42,218 nucleotides of DNA from an uncultured Eubacteriales bacterium (lineage in GTDB: Bacteria; Bacillota; Clostridia; Oscillospirales; Oscillospiraceae). The notes below the pieces were generated by a model. It searched no databases. It worked only from the letters and a program-made list of their open reading frames with translations, and was not told the DNA's origin. The position numbers and the translations under genes were made by a program. Positions within the stretch are counted from its first letter, which is position 1. The number at the start of each line of letters is the position of its first letter. Of the stretch, positions 25,448 through 33,857 are shown piece after piece. The stretch lies in assembly GCA_905205195.1 (NCBI GenBank), contig CAJLCS010000008.1, forward strand, positions 1-42,218. Reading direction: 5' to 3'.

Positions 25448-27043
25448 TTACCGTTTCACGCACTGGGAAATGCGCTGATAGTCGTTTGTCAGGATGACAT
25501 CGATGCCCATGTCGAGAAATTCCTGCGTTTCGTCCGGGTCGTCCGACCAGAACACCGTGCACCGCATACCGTACATATGCGCTTTTTCGACCATTTCCCG
25601 GTTGACGCAGGGCTTCAAAAACTGCACCTTTTTGCAGCCGCAGCGGACGGCCCGTTCCACGATGTCCCACGGTGCGTCCCCGCCGCCGCAGCAGCGGCAG
25701 ATGTCGGGTGCGATGTCACGCAGCTGCATCAGCACGGTGTCGTTTCCCGTCATAAAATAGATGTATTGGCGGCAATCGTATTTGTCGATGAGACGGACGA
25801 TTTTCTTCAGATAATCTTCGGGCAGCGGATCGGTGTTGTTTTTGGACTTGATATGCACGTTCATGACGGTGTGGCAGGAGAATTTTTTGAGGATATCCTC
25901 AAAGGTCAGAATATGCAGCCCCTTGAAGGCTTCGCCGTACTTGATGCCGAAATCCAGCGTCTGCAATTCGGCGAACGTTTTTTCATAGACAAAGCCGTGA
26001 CCGTCGCTGACGCGCTCCAGCGTCGGATCGTGAATCGACACGACCTCGCCGTCCGCGGTTTCCCAAAGGTCAAATTCGATCTCCTCCGCGCCCAGGGCCA
26101 CCGCCGCACCGAAGGCGGGCAGGCTGTTTTCGGGCGCAATCGTGTTGAAGCCGCGATGGGCGCAAACGCGGGGATAGGGCATGACGGCATCGGGGCACAC
26201 GATGGCGCTGCCTGCGGGGCGGTATTTCCACGGGCGTCTGCCCTGCTCGATATAGGCGTAGTGGGGCGCCGGGGGATTGCCGAAACCGGCGGGCTTCGTG
26301 TATTTTTTCGTGACGTCGATTTCGGCGGTTTCCATGCCGACGCGGCTTTCCATATTGCACAGCACCGTGCCGTCCGGCGCGACGACCATGCTCCCGCCGC
26401 CGATGTCGGAATGCGGATCCATGGAAACGGAGGAGCGCAGCACATAGGCATTGGTGTTGTAGGCCAAAAACTGCGACATGATCTGCAGCGCCTGATGCGT
26501 ATCGCTGCGCTGGTGGGAGCAGCCGATGATCACATCCACGTTCTGCCGCGCGATGTTGGCAAAATTCTCATAGAAATAGAAATCGTAGCAGACCAGAAAG
26601 CCGAAGCGGATACCCTCGATCTCGATCACGGTCGGCTCGGAAAAGGCAAAGGTGTAGTCGCTGTCCAACTGCATCTGGGAGACCTCGCCGGGGGTGAGGT
26701 GCTGTTTCTCGTAGGTTCCCGCGATATTGCCGTCCCGGTCAAAGGCATAGGTGGTGTTGCGGAGTCCCTTTTCGCTCTTGCTGCGGGCGTTGAGGAACAC
26801 CAGCGCATGGCAGCGCTTTGCGGTTTCTGCCGCTTCCTTCAGCAGAATGTCCCTGTATTTTTCCGAGCTTTGCTCTGCCTGCTCCTTTGTTTTCGCAAGC
26901 GCCGGGCAGTCGCAGGATTCGGGCATGACGATGATGTCCATGGTTTCGTCGCATTCCCGCAGATAGCGCAGCTCTGCGGCAAACAGGGCATCGGACTGGC
27001 TGTAGTCGGTGGAATAGGCAGGCTGGATGATGCAGACCTTCAT
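25448..27043 (-). CDS. nitrilase-family amidohydrolase fused to a glycerophosphodiester phosphodiesterase
   Basis: 531 residues starting MKVCIIQPAYSTD; this ATG is chosen because GGGG precedes it and the nitrilase fold begins at once, while the longer in-frame extension covers the promoter. The N-terminal carbon-nitrogen hydrolase domain (1-245) has the complete triad: Glu42 (VMPESCD), Lys113 (YEKQHL), Cys152 (LVCYDF). The C-terminal GDPD domain (about 290-531) has AHRG (His296, Arg297), IEFD (Glu323, Asp325) and IHDPTLERV (His338). No signal peptide, so cytoplasmic. Family knowledge allows amide hydrolysis plus phosphodiester cleavage, perhaps successive steps on one lipid-derived compound such as an N-acylated glycerophospho-compound, but the substrate is unknown. 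Confidence 0.9.
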   Translation of the reverse strand: MKVCIIQPAYSTDYSQSDALFAAELRYLRECDETMDIIVMPESCDCPALAKTKEQAEQSSEKYRDILLKEAAETAKRCHALVFLNARSKSEKGLRNTTYAFDRDGNIAGTYEKQHLTPGEVSQMQLDSDYTFAFSEPTVIEIEGIRFGFLVCYDFYFYENFANIARQNVDVIIGCSHQRSDTHQALQIMSQFLAYNTNAYVLRSSVSMDPHSDIGGGSMVVAPDGTVLCNMESRVGMETAEIDVTKKYTKPAGFGNPPAPHYAYIEQGRRPWKYRPAGSAIVCPDAVMPYPRVCAHRGFNTIAPENSLPAFGAAVALGAEEIEFDLWETADGEVVSIHDPTLERVSDGHGFVYEKTFAELQTLDFGIKYGEAFKGLHILTFEDILKKFSCHTVMNVHIKSKNNTDPLPEDYLKKIVRLIDKYDCRQYIYFMTGNDTVLMQLRDIAPDICRCCGGGDAPWDIVERAVRCGCKKVQFLKPCVNREMVEKAHMYGMRCTVFWSDDPDETQEFLDMGIDVILTNDYQRISQCVKR

Positions 27044-27071
27044 AAAAATTCCCCTTTTGTAAATTGTTGAC

Positions 27072-27100
27072 ATTGTACCATGCGCCCACGCAAAAAGCAA
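27072..27100 (-). promoter_or_regulatory. candidate promoter of the nitrilase-GDPD gene
   Basis: Minus strand: TTGCTT (27100-27095), 17-base spacer, TACAAT (27077-27072), about 30 bases before the start codon. Confidence 0.6.
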
Positions 27101-27130
27101 GGGCGAAAGCCTTTTTCGGTCCGGCCGGTT

Positions 27131-27991
27131 TTACTGGCCGGCAAGGCGGAACTCGCTGGGCGTCATGCCCACCTCCGCCCGGAAGCATTTGATCAGGTGG
27201 CTGGCGTCGCAGAAGCCGCAAGCCCGGGCAATGTCGTCCAGACTTCCGCCGCCGGAAACCAGCAGCGCCTCCGCCTTTGCGATCCGCAGGTGCTTCAGGT
27301 ACCGGTGCAGCGGCTGGCCGGTATAGGCCTTCATCAGGCCGCTGATATAATTGGGATGATAGTGAAACACCGCCGCAATGTCCCGGTTGGTCAGGTTCCG
27401 GTCCAGATGGGCCTGCAAATAGCCCACGATTCTTCCAGCCAGCGCCGCGCCCTCCGCCTCAGCCCGGTGGAGGGCCGCCTGCCGCAGGCAGCGGATCAGC
27501 ACATCCGCCATCCCGGTGCTGAGCTTCCACTCGTACAGGTTGATTTTCCGGGTATACTCTCCTTCCATGGTCTGAAGCCGGGCGGCCAGCGGGTCCATGC
27601 CCTCCAGATACAGCACCCGGTCCAGCTGGGGCGCATCCGCGAAGGTCACCGGGTCGATCCGGTTTTCCGGCCGGAAGGATGATGTCGGATCCGGCGCAAC
27701 CGGCCCCTTCCGGCCGCAGCTGCGGTAGGTATAGTCAAAATTCACCGCCAGATAGGAAACGCGCCGCTCCGGCGCCTGCAGCCAGTAGGGAACGCCGCCG
27801 TTGAGCAGCAGCAGACACCCCGGCTTCATGGGATAGGCCGTTCCGTCCGCCTCCACCGTACCGGCCCCCTCCAGCGTATAAAACAGTCTTGCATCGTAGG
27901 CCGCCGACGGCGGAAAACCGCCCTCCGGCGTAACGGTCACGGTCCGGACGTACCGCAGGTAGGGCTTGACCTCCGCAAGGGAAATCTGCAT
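27131..27991 (-). CDS. AraC-family transcriptional regulator with cupin sensor domain
   Basis: 286 residues. The N-terminal part has a cupin-like arm (FYTLEGAGTVEADG, then YPMKPGCLLLLNGG), and the C-terminal ~100 residues hold the double helix-turn-helix: DIAAVFHYHPNYISGLMKAY in the first and SLDDIARACGFCDASHLIKC in the second, ending in GMTPSEFR. The ATG at 27991 is preferred because the upstream extension runs through the shared intergenic region; the Shine-Dalgarno is weak. It is divergent from the WbsX-like/esterase pair across 108 bases, so it probably senses a sugar-type effector and controls them. Confidence 0.9.
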   Translation of the reverse strand: MQISLAEVKPYLRYVRTVTVTPEGGFPPSAAYDARLFYTLEGAGTVEADGTAYPMKPGCLLLLNGGVPYWLQAPERRVSYLAVNFDYTYRSCGRKGPVAPDPTSSFRPENRIDPVTFADAPQLDRVLYLEGMDPLAARLQTMEGEYTRKINLYEWKLSTGMADVLIRCLRQAALHRAEAEGAALAGRIVGYLQAHLDRNLTNRDIAAVFHYHPNYISGLMKAYTGQPLHRYLKHLRIAKAEALLVSGGGSLDDIARACGFCDASHLIKCFRAEVGMTPSEFRLAGQ

Positions 27992-28037
27992 TTCATCACC
28001 AGCTTTATTTTGTACAATCTCAACTTGATTTCGTTTC

Positions 28038-28066
28038 TTGATTATACCGCACACTTCCGTTAAGAT
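28038..28066 (+). promoter_or_regulatory. candidate promoter of the WbsX-like/esterase pair
   Basis: TTGATT (28038-28043), 17-base spacer, TAAGAT (28061-28066). It lies in the gap shared with the divergent AraC gene, a likely site for that regulator. Confidence 0.6.
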
Positions 28067-28099
28067 CAAGTCTCACAGACCGGAAAGGAGTGCATCCCC

Positions 28100-29239
28100 A
28101 TGAATCAGAAAAAACCAACCGTTCTTGCCTATTATTTCCCGAACTGGCACGTCGATCCCCGCAACGAGCAGTGGCACGGGCCGGGCTGGACCGAATGGGA
28201 GGTTCTGAAATACGCCCGCCCCCGCTTTGAAGGACACCGGATGCCCCGGGTGCCCCTCTGGGGCTATCTGGACGAATCGGACCCGGCGGTGATGGCGCTG
28301 AAAATCGACGCCGCCGTTTCCCACGGTGTGGACGGCTTTGTGTTCGACTATTACTGGTATCCCGACGGCGGATACCGGCTGGGCTGTCTGGACAAGGGAT
28401 TTTTAGCTGCGGAAAACTGCGAAAAGGCCAAATTCGCCGTCATGTGGTGCAACCACGATCCCGTAGCCGTCCACCCTCAGGCTAAGGCCACCGGCAGCTT
28501 TCCCCTCGGCCCCTCCGAAATCACGGTGCAGACCTTCTATGAGGCCACCGAGCACTGCATCCGCCACTATTTCTGCCGCCCCAATTATCTGCGGAATAGT
28601 CAGGGAAAGCTGCATTTCTGCATCTACCTCTGCACCAAAATGATTCGTAATTTCGGCGGCGAGGACGGAATGCGGATCGTGCTGGAGGACTTCCGCCGCC
28701 GGGTGGCGGCGGCGGGGCTGGGGGAGCTGGACCTGTGCGCCATCGCCGATTTTGACGACGAGCTTTTCACGGATCCCGACGCCTTCCGGGCGCGGCTCCA
28801 CCGGCTGGGCATCGACTCCCTGTCCTCCCACGGCCTCCCCCGGGGCATCGTTCACGACCGGCCCTTCCCTCACCTGCCCTACCGGGAGGTCATGCGGTGC
28901 AGTCTGGAGCGGTACCGGGCCGTCACCGCACTGGCCGGTGATCTTCCCTACAACATCCACCTCTATCAGGGTTATGACAACAGCGCCCGGGCCGTTCCCT
29001 CCGATGTCTACGGCCTTTACGGCGGCTGGTTTACCTGGATCGTCAGCGATAACACGCCCGAACTTTTTGCGCAGCACTGCCGGGACGCCAAAGACTTCTT
29101 CGACCGCAGCGCCACCGGAGAATATATCACCGTCCACTCCTGGAACGAATGGACCGAAGGGGCGTATCTGGAACCGGATACCGACACGGGGTATGCCTAT
29201 CTGGATGCCATCCGGCGGGTGTTCCGCGAGGAGGGCTGA
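28100..29239 (+). CDS. WbsX / GH99-like TIM-barrel protein
   Basis: 379 residues. The N terminus YYFPNWHVD, then GPGWTEWEV and FEGHRMPRVPL, are hallmarks of the WbsX family (glycoside hydrolase 99-like fold), as is the C-terminal HSWNEWTEGAYLEPD. No signal peptide, so it acts inside the cell, presumably on an imported oligosaccharide. GH99 enzymes are endo-alpha-mannosidases; the activity of the WbsX-like branch is not settled. AAAGGAG precedes the start. The stop is 4 bases before the esterase ATG, so the two form an operon. Confidence 0.85.
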   Translation: MNQKKPTVLAYYFPNWHVDPRNEQWHGPGWTEWEVLKYARPRFEGHRMPRVPLWGYLDESDPAVMALKIDAAVSHGVDGFVFDYYWYPDGGYRLGCLDKGFLAAENCEKAKFAVMWCNHDPVAVHPQAKATGSFPLGPSEITVQTFYEATEHCIRHYFCRPNYLRNSQGKLHFCIYLCTKMIRNFGGEDGMRIVLEDFRRRVAAAGLGELDLCAIADFDDELFTDPDAFRARLHRLGIDSLSSHGLPRGIVHDRPFPHLPYREVMRCSLERYRAVTALAGDLPYNIHLYQGYDNSARAVPSDVYGLYGGWFTWIVSDNTPELFAQHCRDAKDFFDRSATGEYITVHSWNEWTEGAYLEPDTDTGYAYLDAIRRVFREEG

Positions 29240-29243
29240 CCGG

Positions 29244-30281
29244 ATGGAACCGTTTCTCCTCCCGCCGGATTTCAGGGAAGAAGCCGACCGGTGCCGGGCC
29301 GGCTATCTCAACGGCATCGGGACCTATCTCGACCGGCAGGCCCGTCAGGCGGCGGAACGGCGCCGCCGCCTGACGGAAACGATGCCCCAGGAAGACCGCC
29401 GCCGTCTTTTTGTCCGGATGCTCGGGCTGGACCGGCTGCTGGCCGAGCCTGCCCCCGCCGCCCGGCAGGACTTTCTGTGTGAAACCGCAGATTACCGGCT
29501 TTACCGGCTGACCGTACCGGTCACGGAGGAAATTCCCCTGTATGCCCTGCTGTTTCTGCCGAAAACGCCATCCCCCGTGCCGCTGATCGTGGCCCAGCAC
29601 GGCGGCGGCGGAACGCCGGAGCTGTGCAGCGATCTGGCCGGGCCAAACAATTACAATCATATGGTGCAGCGCCTTCTGCGGCGGGGCGCCGCCGTGCTGG
29701 CTCCCCAGCTGCTTCTGTGGTCAACGGAAGAAACGCAGACCATGCGCCGCTGCGCCGTGCCCTACCGGCGCCAGCCCACGGATGACGCGCTCCGGCGCTT
29801 CGGCGTCAGCCTGACCGGGCTGGAGCTGGCCGGGATCCACCGCTGCCTGGACGCGGCCCTCGCCCTGCCGGAGATTGACCCGGACCGGGTCGGCATGGTT
29901 GGGCTGTCCTACGGCGGCTACTTTACGCTCCACGCCATGGCGGCGGACACCCGCATCAAGGCCGGCTATTCCGCCGGGTGCTTCAACAGCCGGGACGCCT
30001 ACCCCTGGCGGGACTGGTGCTATCCGGGCAGCGCCAACCTGTTTCAGGACGCGGAGGTGGCCGCCCTGTGCATTCCGCGGTCGCTTTACGTGGCGGTGGG
30101 CAGGCAGGACCCGGTATTCGACTACCGCACCGCCGTTCCGGAAGGTCAGCGGGCCGCCGCCTATTACGCTGCCGCCGGGTATCCCGACCGGTTCCGCTTC
30201 TGCGTGTGGGAGGGCGGGCACACCGTGGAGGACCGGGAGGAAGGGTACGACTTTTTGTTTGACAGACTTTCGATTATTTAA
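29244..30281 (+). CDS. alpha/beta hydrolase, probable carbohydrate esterase (dienelactone-hydrolase/acetyl-xylan-esterase type)
   Basis: 345 residues. Start at 29244 follows GAGGAGGG and leaves 4 bases to the upstream stop; a longer in-frame extension overlaps the upstream gene and is rejected. A helical N-terminal cap precedes the hydrolase core (PLIVAQHGGGGTPE), the nucleophile elbow GLSYGG with Ser222, an acid region GRQDPVFD, and the catalytic His326 in EGGHTVED. Cytoplasmic. Paired with the WbsX-like protein, it could remove acyl groups from the same glycan. Confidence 0.87.
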   Translation: MEPFLLPPDFREEADRCRAGYLNGIGTYLDRQARQAAERRRRLTETMPQEDRRRLFVRMLGLDRLLAEPAPAARQDFLCETADYRLYRLTVPVTEEIPLYALLFLPKTPSPVPLIVAQHGGGGTPELCSDLAGPNNYNHMVQRLLRRGAAVLAPQLLLWSTEETQTMRRCAVPYRRQPTDDALRRFGVSLTGLELAGIHRCLDAALALPEIDPDRVGMVGLSYGGYFTLHAMAADTRIKAGYSAGCFNSRDAYPWRDWCYPGSANLFQDAEVAALCIPRSLYVAVGRQDPVFDYRTAVPEGQRAAAYYAAAGYPDRFRFCVWEGGHTVEDREEGYDFLFDRLSII

Positions 30282-30311
30282 GGAATCTTAATAATGTTCA
30301 ATGGATCGTAA

Positions 30312-30341
30312 TTGGACCTTCGACCCTATTCGTGTTAAAAT
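30312..30341 (+). promoter_or_regulatory. candidate promoter of the GT2 gene
   Basis: TTGGAC (30312-30317), 18-base spacer, TAAAAT (30336-30341), about 35 bases before the ATG. Confidence 0.6.
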
Positions 30342-30378
30342 CATGGTACCGGTAATTCTACATAAAGGAGCCGTTACC

Positions 30379-31641
30379 ATGAACACCCAATCCGTTTACG
30401 CCGCCCTGCGGCAGATCAGCTTTCTGCTGATTTTCCTCACCACCCTCTGCTATGCCTACCAGTCGCTTTATCTGGTGCTGCCCTTTTTCGCCAAAAAGAA
30501 AAAGCACCGGCCTGCCGCCGCCACCCGCTACGCCGTTCTGATTGCGGCCCGCAACGAGGAGGCGGTGCTGCCCCACCTGCTGGACAGCCTGCAGGCCCAG
30601 GACTACCCGGCGGCCCTGCGGGATATCTATGTGGTGGCCGACAACTGCACCGACCGGACGGCAGAGGTGGCCAAGGCCCACGGCGCCACGGTGTTTCAGC
30701 GGTTCAATAAGCTCCACGTCGGCAAGGGCTACGCCCTGAACTTCCTGCTGGGGGAAATCGACCGGTCCGTGGGCCTTGCCCGGTACGACGCATTTCTGAT
30801 TTTCGACGCGGACAATCTGCTGGAACCGGATTACATCACCCAGATCAACCGGACCTGCTCCGACGGCTACGAGGCCTTCTGCGGCTACCGCAACACCAAG
30901 AATTTCGGCGCCAACTGGCTTTCCGCCGGTTACGGCGTCTGGTATCTCCACGACGGCACCCACCTGAACCGCTCCCGGATGGCGCTGGGCGTCACCTGCG
31001 CCGTCACCGGCACCGGCTTCGGCTTTACCCGGCAGGTGCTGGAGCGCTGCGGCGGCTGGCACTTCTTCACCCTCACCGAGGACATCGAATTCAGCAACTG
31101 GTGCGCCATTCACGGCGTCCGCATCGGCTACTGCCACGACGCCATCCTGTATGACGAGCAGCCGGTGAGCTTCCGGCAGTCCTGGCGGCAGCGGACCCGC
31201 TGGACCCAGGGCGGCCTGCAGATCGCCCGGTACTACAGCGCCGACCTGTTCCGTGGCCTGCTGACCGGCGGGAAAACCGGCTACGCCTGCTTTGAAGCGC
31301 TGACCCTGTCCACCTGGGGCGCCACGCTGGCCGGTGTCAGCGCCGCCGTCACGCTGCTGACCGCCATCGTCGCCACCCACGGCCACGGGCTGATTCTGCT
31401 CCTGCTGAAAGCGCTGATCGGCGCCTACTGGTCCATCGTGCCCATGGGCGCGCTGACGGTGCTGACGGAGTGGAAGCGGATTCACACCACCGTGCCCCGG
31501 AAAATCGGCGCCATCTTCGCCTTCCCCCTGTTTATGCTGACGTTCCTGCCCATTTCCGCCACGGCGGTGTTCCGCAAATTCCGCTGGGACCCCATCGCCC
31601 ACACCACCGCCATCTCCATGAAGGATCTGCAAAAGCAGTAA
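30379..31641 (+). CDS. membrane-bound processive-type GT2 glycosyltransferase
   Basis: 420 residues. Start 30379 is set by AAAGGAG; the preceding in-frame extension covers the promoter. An N-terminal TM helix (about 13-33) is followed by the GT-A domain with LIAARNEE, the metal-binding FDADN (Asp143, Asp145), the general-base TED (Asp235) and Q-x-x-R-W (QRTRW, 271-275), then three or more C-terminal TM helices. This set is typical of polysaccharide synthases (hyaluronan, poly-GlcNAc, cellulose type). No partner synthesis genes are beside it, so the polymer cannot be named. Own promoter and terminator. Confidence 0.9.
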   Translation: MNTQSVYAALRQISFLLIFLTTLCYAYQSLYLVLPFFAKKKKHRPAAATRYAVLIAARNEEAVLPHLLDSLQAQDYPAALRDIYVVADNCTDRTAEVAKAHGATVFQRFNKLHVGKGYALNFLLGEIDRSVGLARYDAFLIFDADNLLEPDYITQINRTCSDGYEAFCGYRNTKNFGANWLSAGYGVWYLHDGTHLNRSRMALGVTCAVTGTGFGFTRQVLERCGGWHFFTLTEDIEFSNWCAIHGVRIGYCHDAILYDEQPVSFRQSWRQRTRWTQGGLQIARYYSADLFRGLLTGGKTGYACFEALTLSTWGATLAGVSAAVTLLTAIVATHGHGLILLLLKALIGAYWSIVPMGALTVLTEWKRIHTTVPRKIGAIFAFPLFMLTFLPISATAVFRKFRWDPIAHTTAISMKDLQKQ

Positions 31642-31659
31642 CACGTTCCTCCATCCCGT

Positions 31660-31694
31660 ATCCCCCGGCAAGCGCTGCCGGGGGATCGCTTTTT
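31660..31694 (+). terminator. intrinsic terminator after the GT2 gene
   Basis: Stem ATCCCCCGGCA / TGCCGGGGGAT around AGCGC, then CGCTTTTT. Confidence 0.88.
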
Positions 31695-31755
31695 GTGCCG
31701 GGCGGTACCGTTTTCGGTTCTGTTTGTACATCCCGCAACTTTTTTGAAAAAGGCG

Positions 31756-31784
31756 TTGACAGGGTGCCGAATTTATGGTATATG
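31756..31784 (+). promoter_or_regulatory. candidate promoter of the DUF5107 operon
   Basis: TTGACA (31756-31761), 17-base spacer, TATATG (31779-31784). Good -35, weaker -10, which fits a regulated gene. Confidence 0.7.
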
Positions 31785-31792
31785 GTGAATAT

Positions 31793-31806
31793 CAAAAGCG
31801 CTTTCC
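31793..31806 (+). promoter_or_regulatory. palindromic LacI-family/cre-like operator
   Basis: AAAGCGCTTT (31795-31804) is a perfect palindrome with a central CG, as in CcpA and other LacI-family sites. It begins about 10 bases after the -10 box, where a bound repressor would block transcription. No LacI-type gene is in the window. Confidence 0.55.
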
Positions 31807-31853
31807 CCCGATTTTTCATCATTTTGCCGATCCGGCAAGAAACGGAGACTGCC

Positions 31854-33845
31854 ATGACCCGACTTTATACCGAAAAGCTGCCTGTCCGCTGCGTGGAACT
31901 GGGCGCCGAAAGCACCCTGCCGCTGCTGGGCGACGTCACCCCCGGCCAGACGCCCCGCCGGTCCGATCTGCCCGAATCGGACGGGCTGTTCCTGAACTAC
32001 CGCTTTGTCAAATCCGCCTTCCCCTACCGGGCACAGGACAACTACACCCGCACCTTCGTCCGGGATACGCTGGACGCCGTGGTGCTGGAAAACGAGCTGC
32101 TCCGGGCCGCCTTTGTACCCACCATGGGCGGCAAGCTCTGGAGCCTGTTCGACAAAAAGGCCGGAAAAGAGCTGCTGTTCAACAATCCCGTCCTCCGCCC
32201 GGCCTATCTCGCCACCCGCAACGCCTGGTGCTCCGGCGGCGTGGAGTGGAACTGCGGCATTGTGGGCCACAGCCCCTTCACCTGCGCCCCGCTGTTCACC
32301 GCCACCCTCACCGGCCCCGACGGGGAGCCGATTCTGCGGATGTACGAATACGAACGGATCCGCGGCGTGGTGTACCAGATGGATTTTTCCCTGCCGGAAG
32401 GCTCCCCGGTGCTTTACGCCCGGATGCGGGTGGTAAATCCCTCCTTCCGGGACACCGCCATGTACTGGTGGAGCAACATCGCCGTGCCGGAGGTCCCCGG
32501 CGCCCGGGTGGTCGTCTCCTCCGACAGCGCCTATACCACCGCCCCCGACGGCACGGTGATCCGGGTGCCGATCCCCCTCCGGGACGGCCGGGACGTGACC
32601 TATCCGGAGCGGAATCCCGTATCCGTGGACTATTTCTTCAGGCCCAAAACCCACCGCCGCTACACCTGCCAGCTGTCCCCGGAAGGCTACGGCCTGTTCG
32701 AGGCCTCCACCGCCCGGCTGAAGGGCCGGAAAATCTTCGTCTGGGGCCAAGGCCCCGGCGGAAAAAAATGGCAGGAATACTTAAGCGGTGAGGGAAACCC
32801 CGGCCGGTACTGCGAAATTCAGTGCGGCCTTGCCAATTCCCAGTATGAATGCCTGCCCATGCCCCCCGCCACCGCCTGGGAGTGGCTGGAGGTCTACGGT
32901 CCGTTACAGGCGGACCCCGCCGCCGTCCACGGCCCCTGGGACGAAGCCCAGGCGGAGGTGGAACGCCGGATGGACGCCCTCTGCACGCCGGAAGCGCTGG
33001 AAAGCCGGCTGGAACGGACCCGCCCCTGGGCGCTGAAGCCCGCCGAAACGCTGCTGCTGGCCGGTTCCGGCTGGGGTGCGCTGGAAAACCGCCGCCGGGC
33101 CGCCGAGAATCTGGCGCCCATGTGCGGCCATCTCGACTTCGGCGCTCCGGGGCAGGTCCAGCAGCCGTGGATTTCCCTGCTGGAAACCGGCTCCATGGGC
33201 GATCATCCCGCCGACACCGCCCCCGGCTCCTGGATGCGTCAGGCGGAATGGACGGACCTGCTGGAGCAGGCCGCCGCCGGGCCGGACCGGGAAAACTGGT
33301 ACACGCTGCTGGAACTGGGCTGCACTTACCTGGCCCGGCCGGATCTGCTCCGGGCGGAGCGGTATCTGACACGGAGCCTTCAGGCAGCGCAGACGCCCTG
33401 GGGAGAAGCCGCCATGGCGGAGCTGATCCGGATGCAGGGCGACGGTGCCGGTGCCGCCGCCCGGATGGCCCGGGCCGCCAATCTGGCCCCCGACGACGGG
33501 AATCTTGCCAAGCGGGCCGCCCGGATGCTCAAGGACGCCGGAGAGGACAGCGCCCTGCTGACCTTCACCGAAAGCCGTCCCGCAGCCGTGGCGGAGTTGC
33601 CCCGGCTGCGGCTGTACCGAGCCTTTGCGCTGGCCCGTCTGGACCGGATCGAGGAAGCCGAGGCGCTTCTCTGCCGGGACGGCGTCTGGCTGGAGGTGCC
33701 GGACATCAAGGAGGGGGAGATTTCCCTCAGCGATCTGTGGTATCACATTCAGGAGGTCCGGGCCGCCCGGACGGGGAAGGCCTTTGACCGCAGCCGTGTC
33801 GCCCCGCCCCATGCACTGGATTTCCGGATGTTTGCAGCTGAATAA
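31854..33845 (+). CDS. DUF5107 domain protein with TPR-like C terminus
   Basis: 663 residues. The first ~370 residues match the DUF5107 pattern: VVLENELLRAAFVPTMGGKL, then GGVEWNCGIVGHSPF, then MYWWSNIAVPEVP. The remainder is a helical TPR-like region (YTLLELGCTYLARPDLLRAE). No signal peptide. DUF5107 proteins have a galactose-mutarotase-like beta-supersandwich and occur in glycan-use loci. The ATG at 31854 follows GGAG; the protein extends upstream only through the promoter. The next gene starts 12 bases after the stop, so the two form an operon under the same operator. Confidence 0.85.
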   Translation: MTRLYTEKLPVRCVELGAESTLPLLGDVTPGQTPRRSDLPESDGLFLNYRFVKSAFPYRAQDNYTRTFVRDTLDAVVLENELLRAAFVPTMGGKLWSLFDKKAGKELLFNNPVLRPAYLATRNAWCSGGVEWNCGIVGHSPFTCAPLFTATLTGPDGEPILRMYEYERIRGVVYQMDFSLPEGSPVLYARMRVVNPSFRDTAMYWWSNIAVPEVPGARVVVSSDSAYTTAPDGTVIRVPIPLRDGRDVTYPERNPVSVDYFFRPKTHRRYTCQLSPEGYGLFEASTARLKGRKIFVWGQGPGGKKWQEYLSGEGNPGRYCEIQCGLANSQYECLPMPPATAWEWLEVYGPLQADPAAVHGPWDEAQAEVERRMDALCTPEALESRLERTRPWALKPAETLLLAGSGWGALENRRRAAENLAPMCGHLDFGAPGQVQQPWISLLETGSMGDHPADTAPGSWMRQAEWTDLLEQAAAGPDRENWYTLLELGCTYLARPDLLRAERYLTRSLQAAQTPWGEAAMAELIRMQGDGAGAAARMARAANLAPDDGNLAKRAARMLKDAGEDSALLTFTESRPAAVAELPRLRLYRAFALARLDRIEEAEALLCRDGVWLEVPDIKEGEISLSDLWYHIQEVRAARTGKAFDRSRVAPPHALDFRMFAAE

Positions 33846-33857
33846 GGAGGAACCGCC

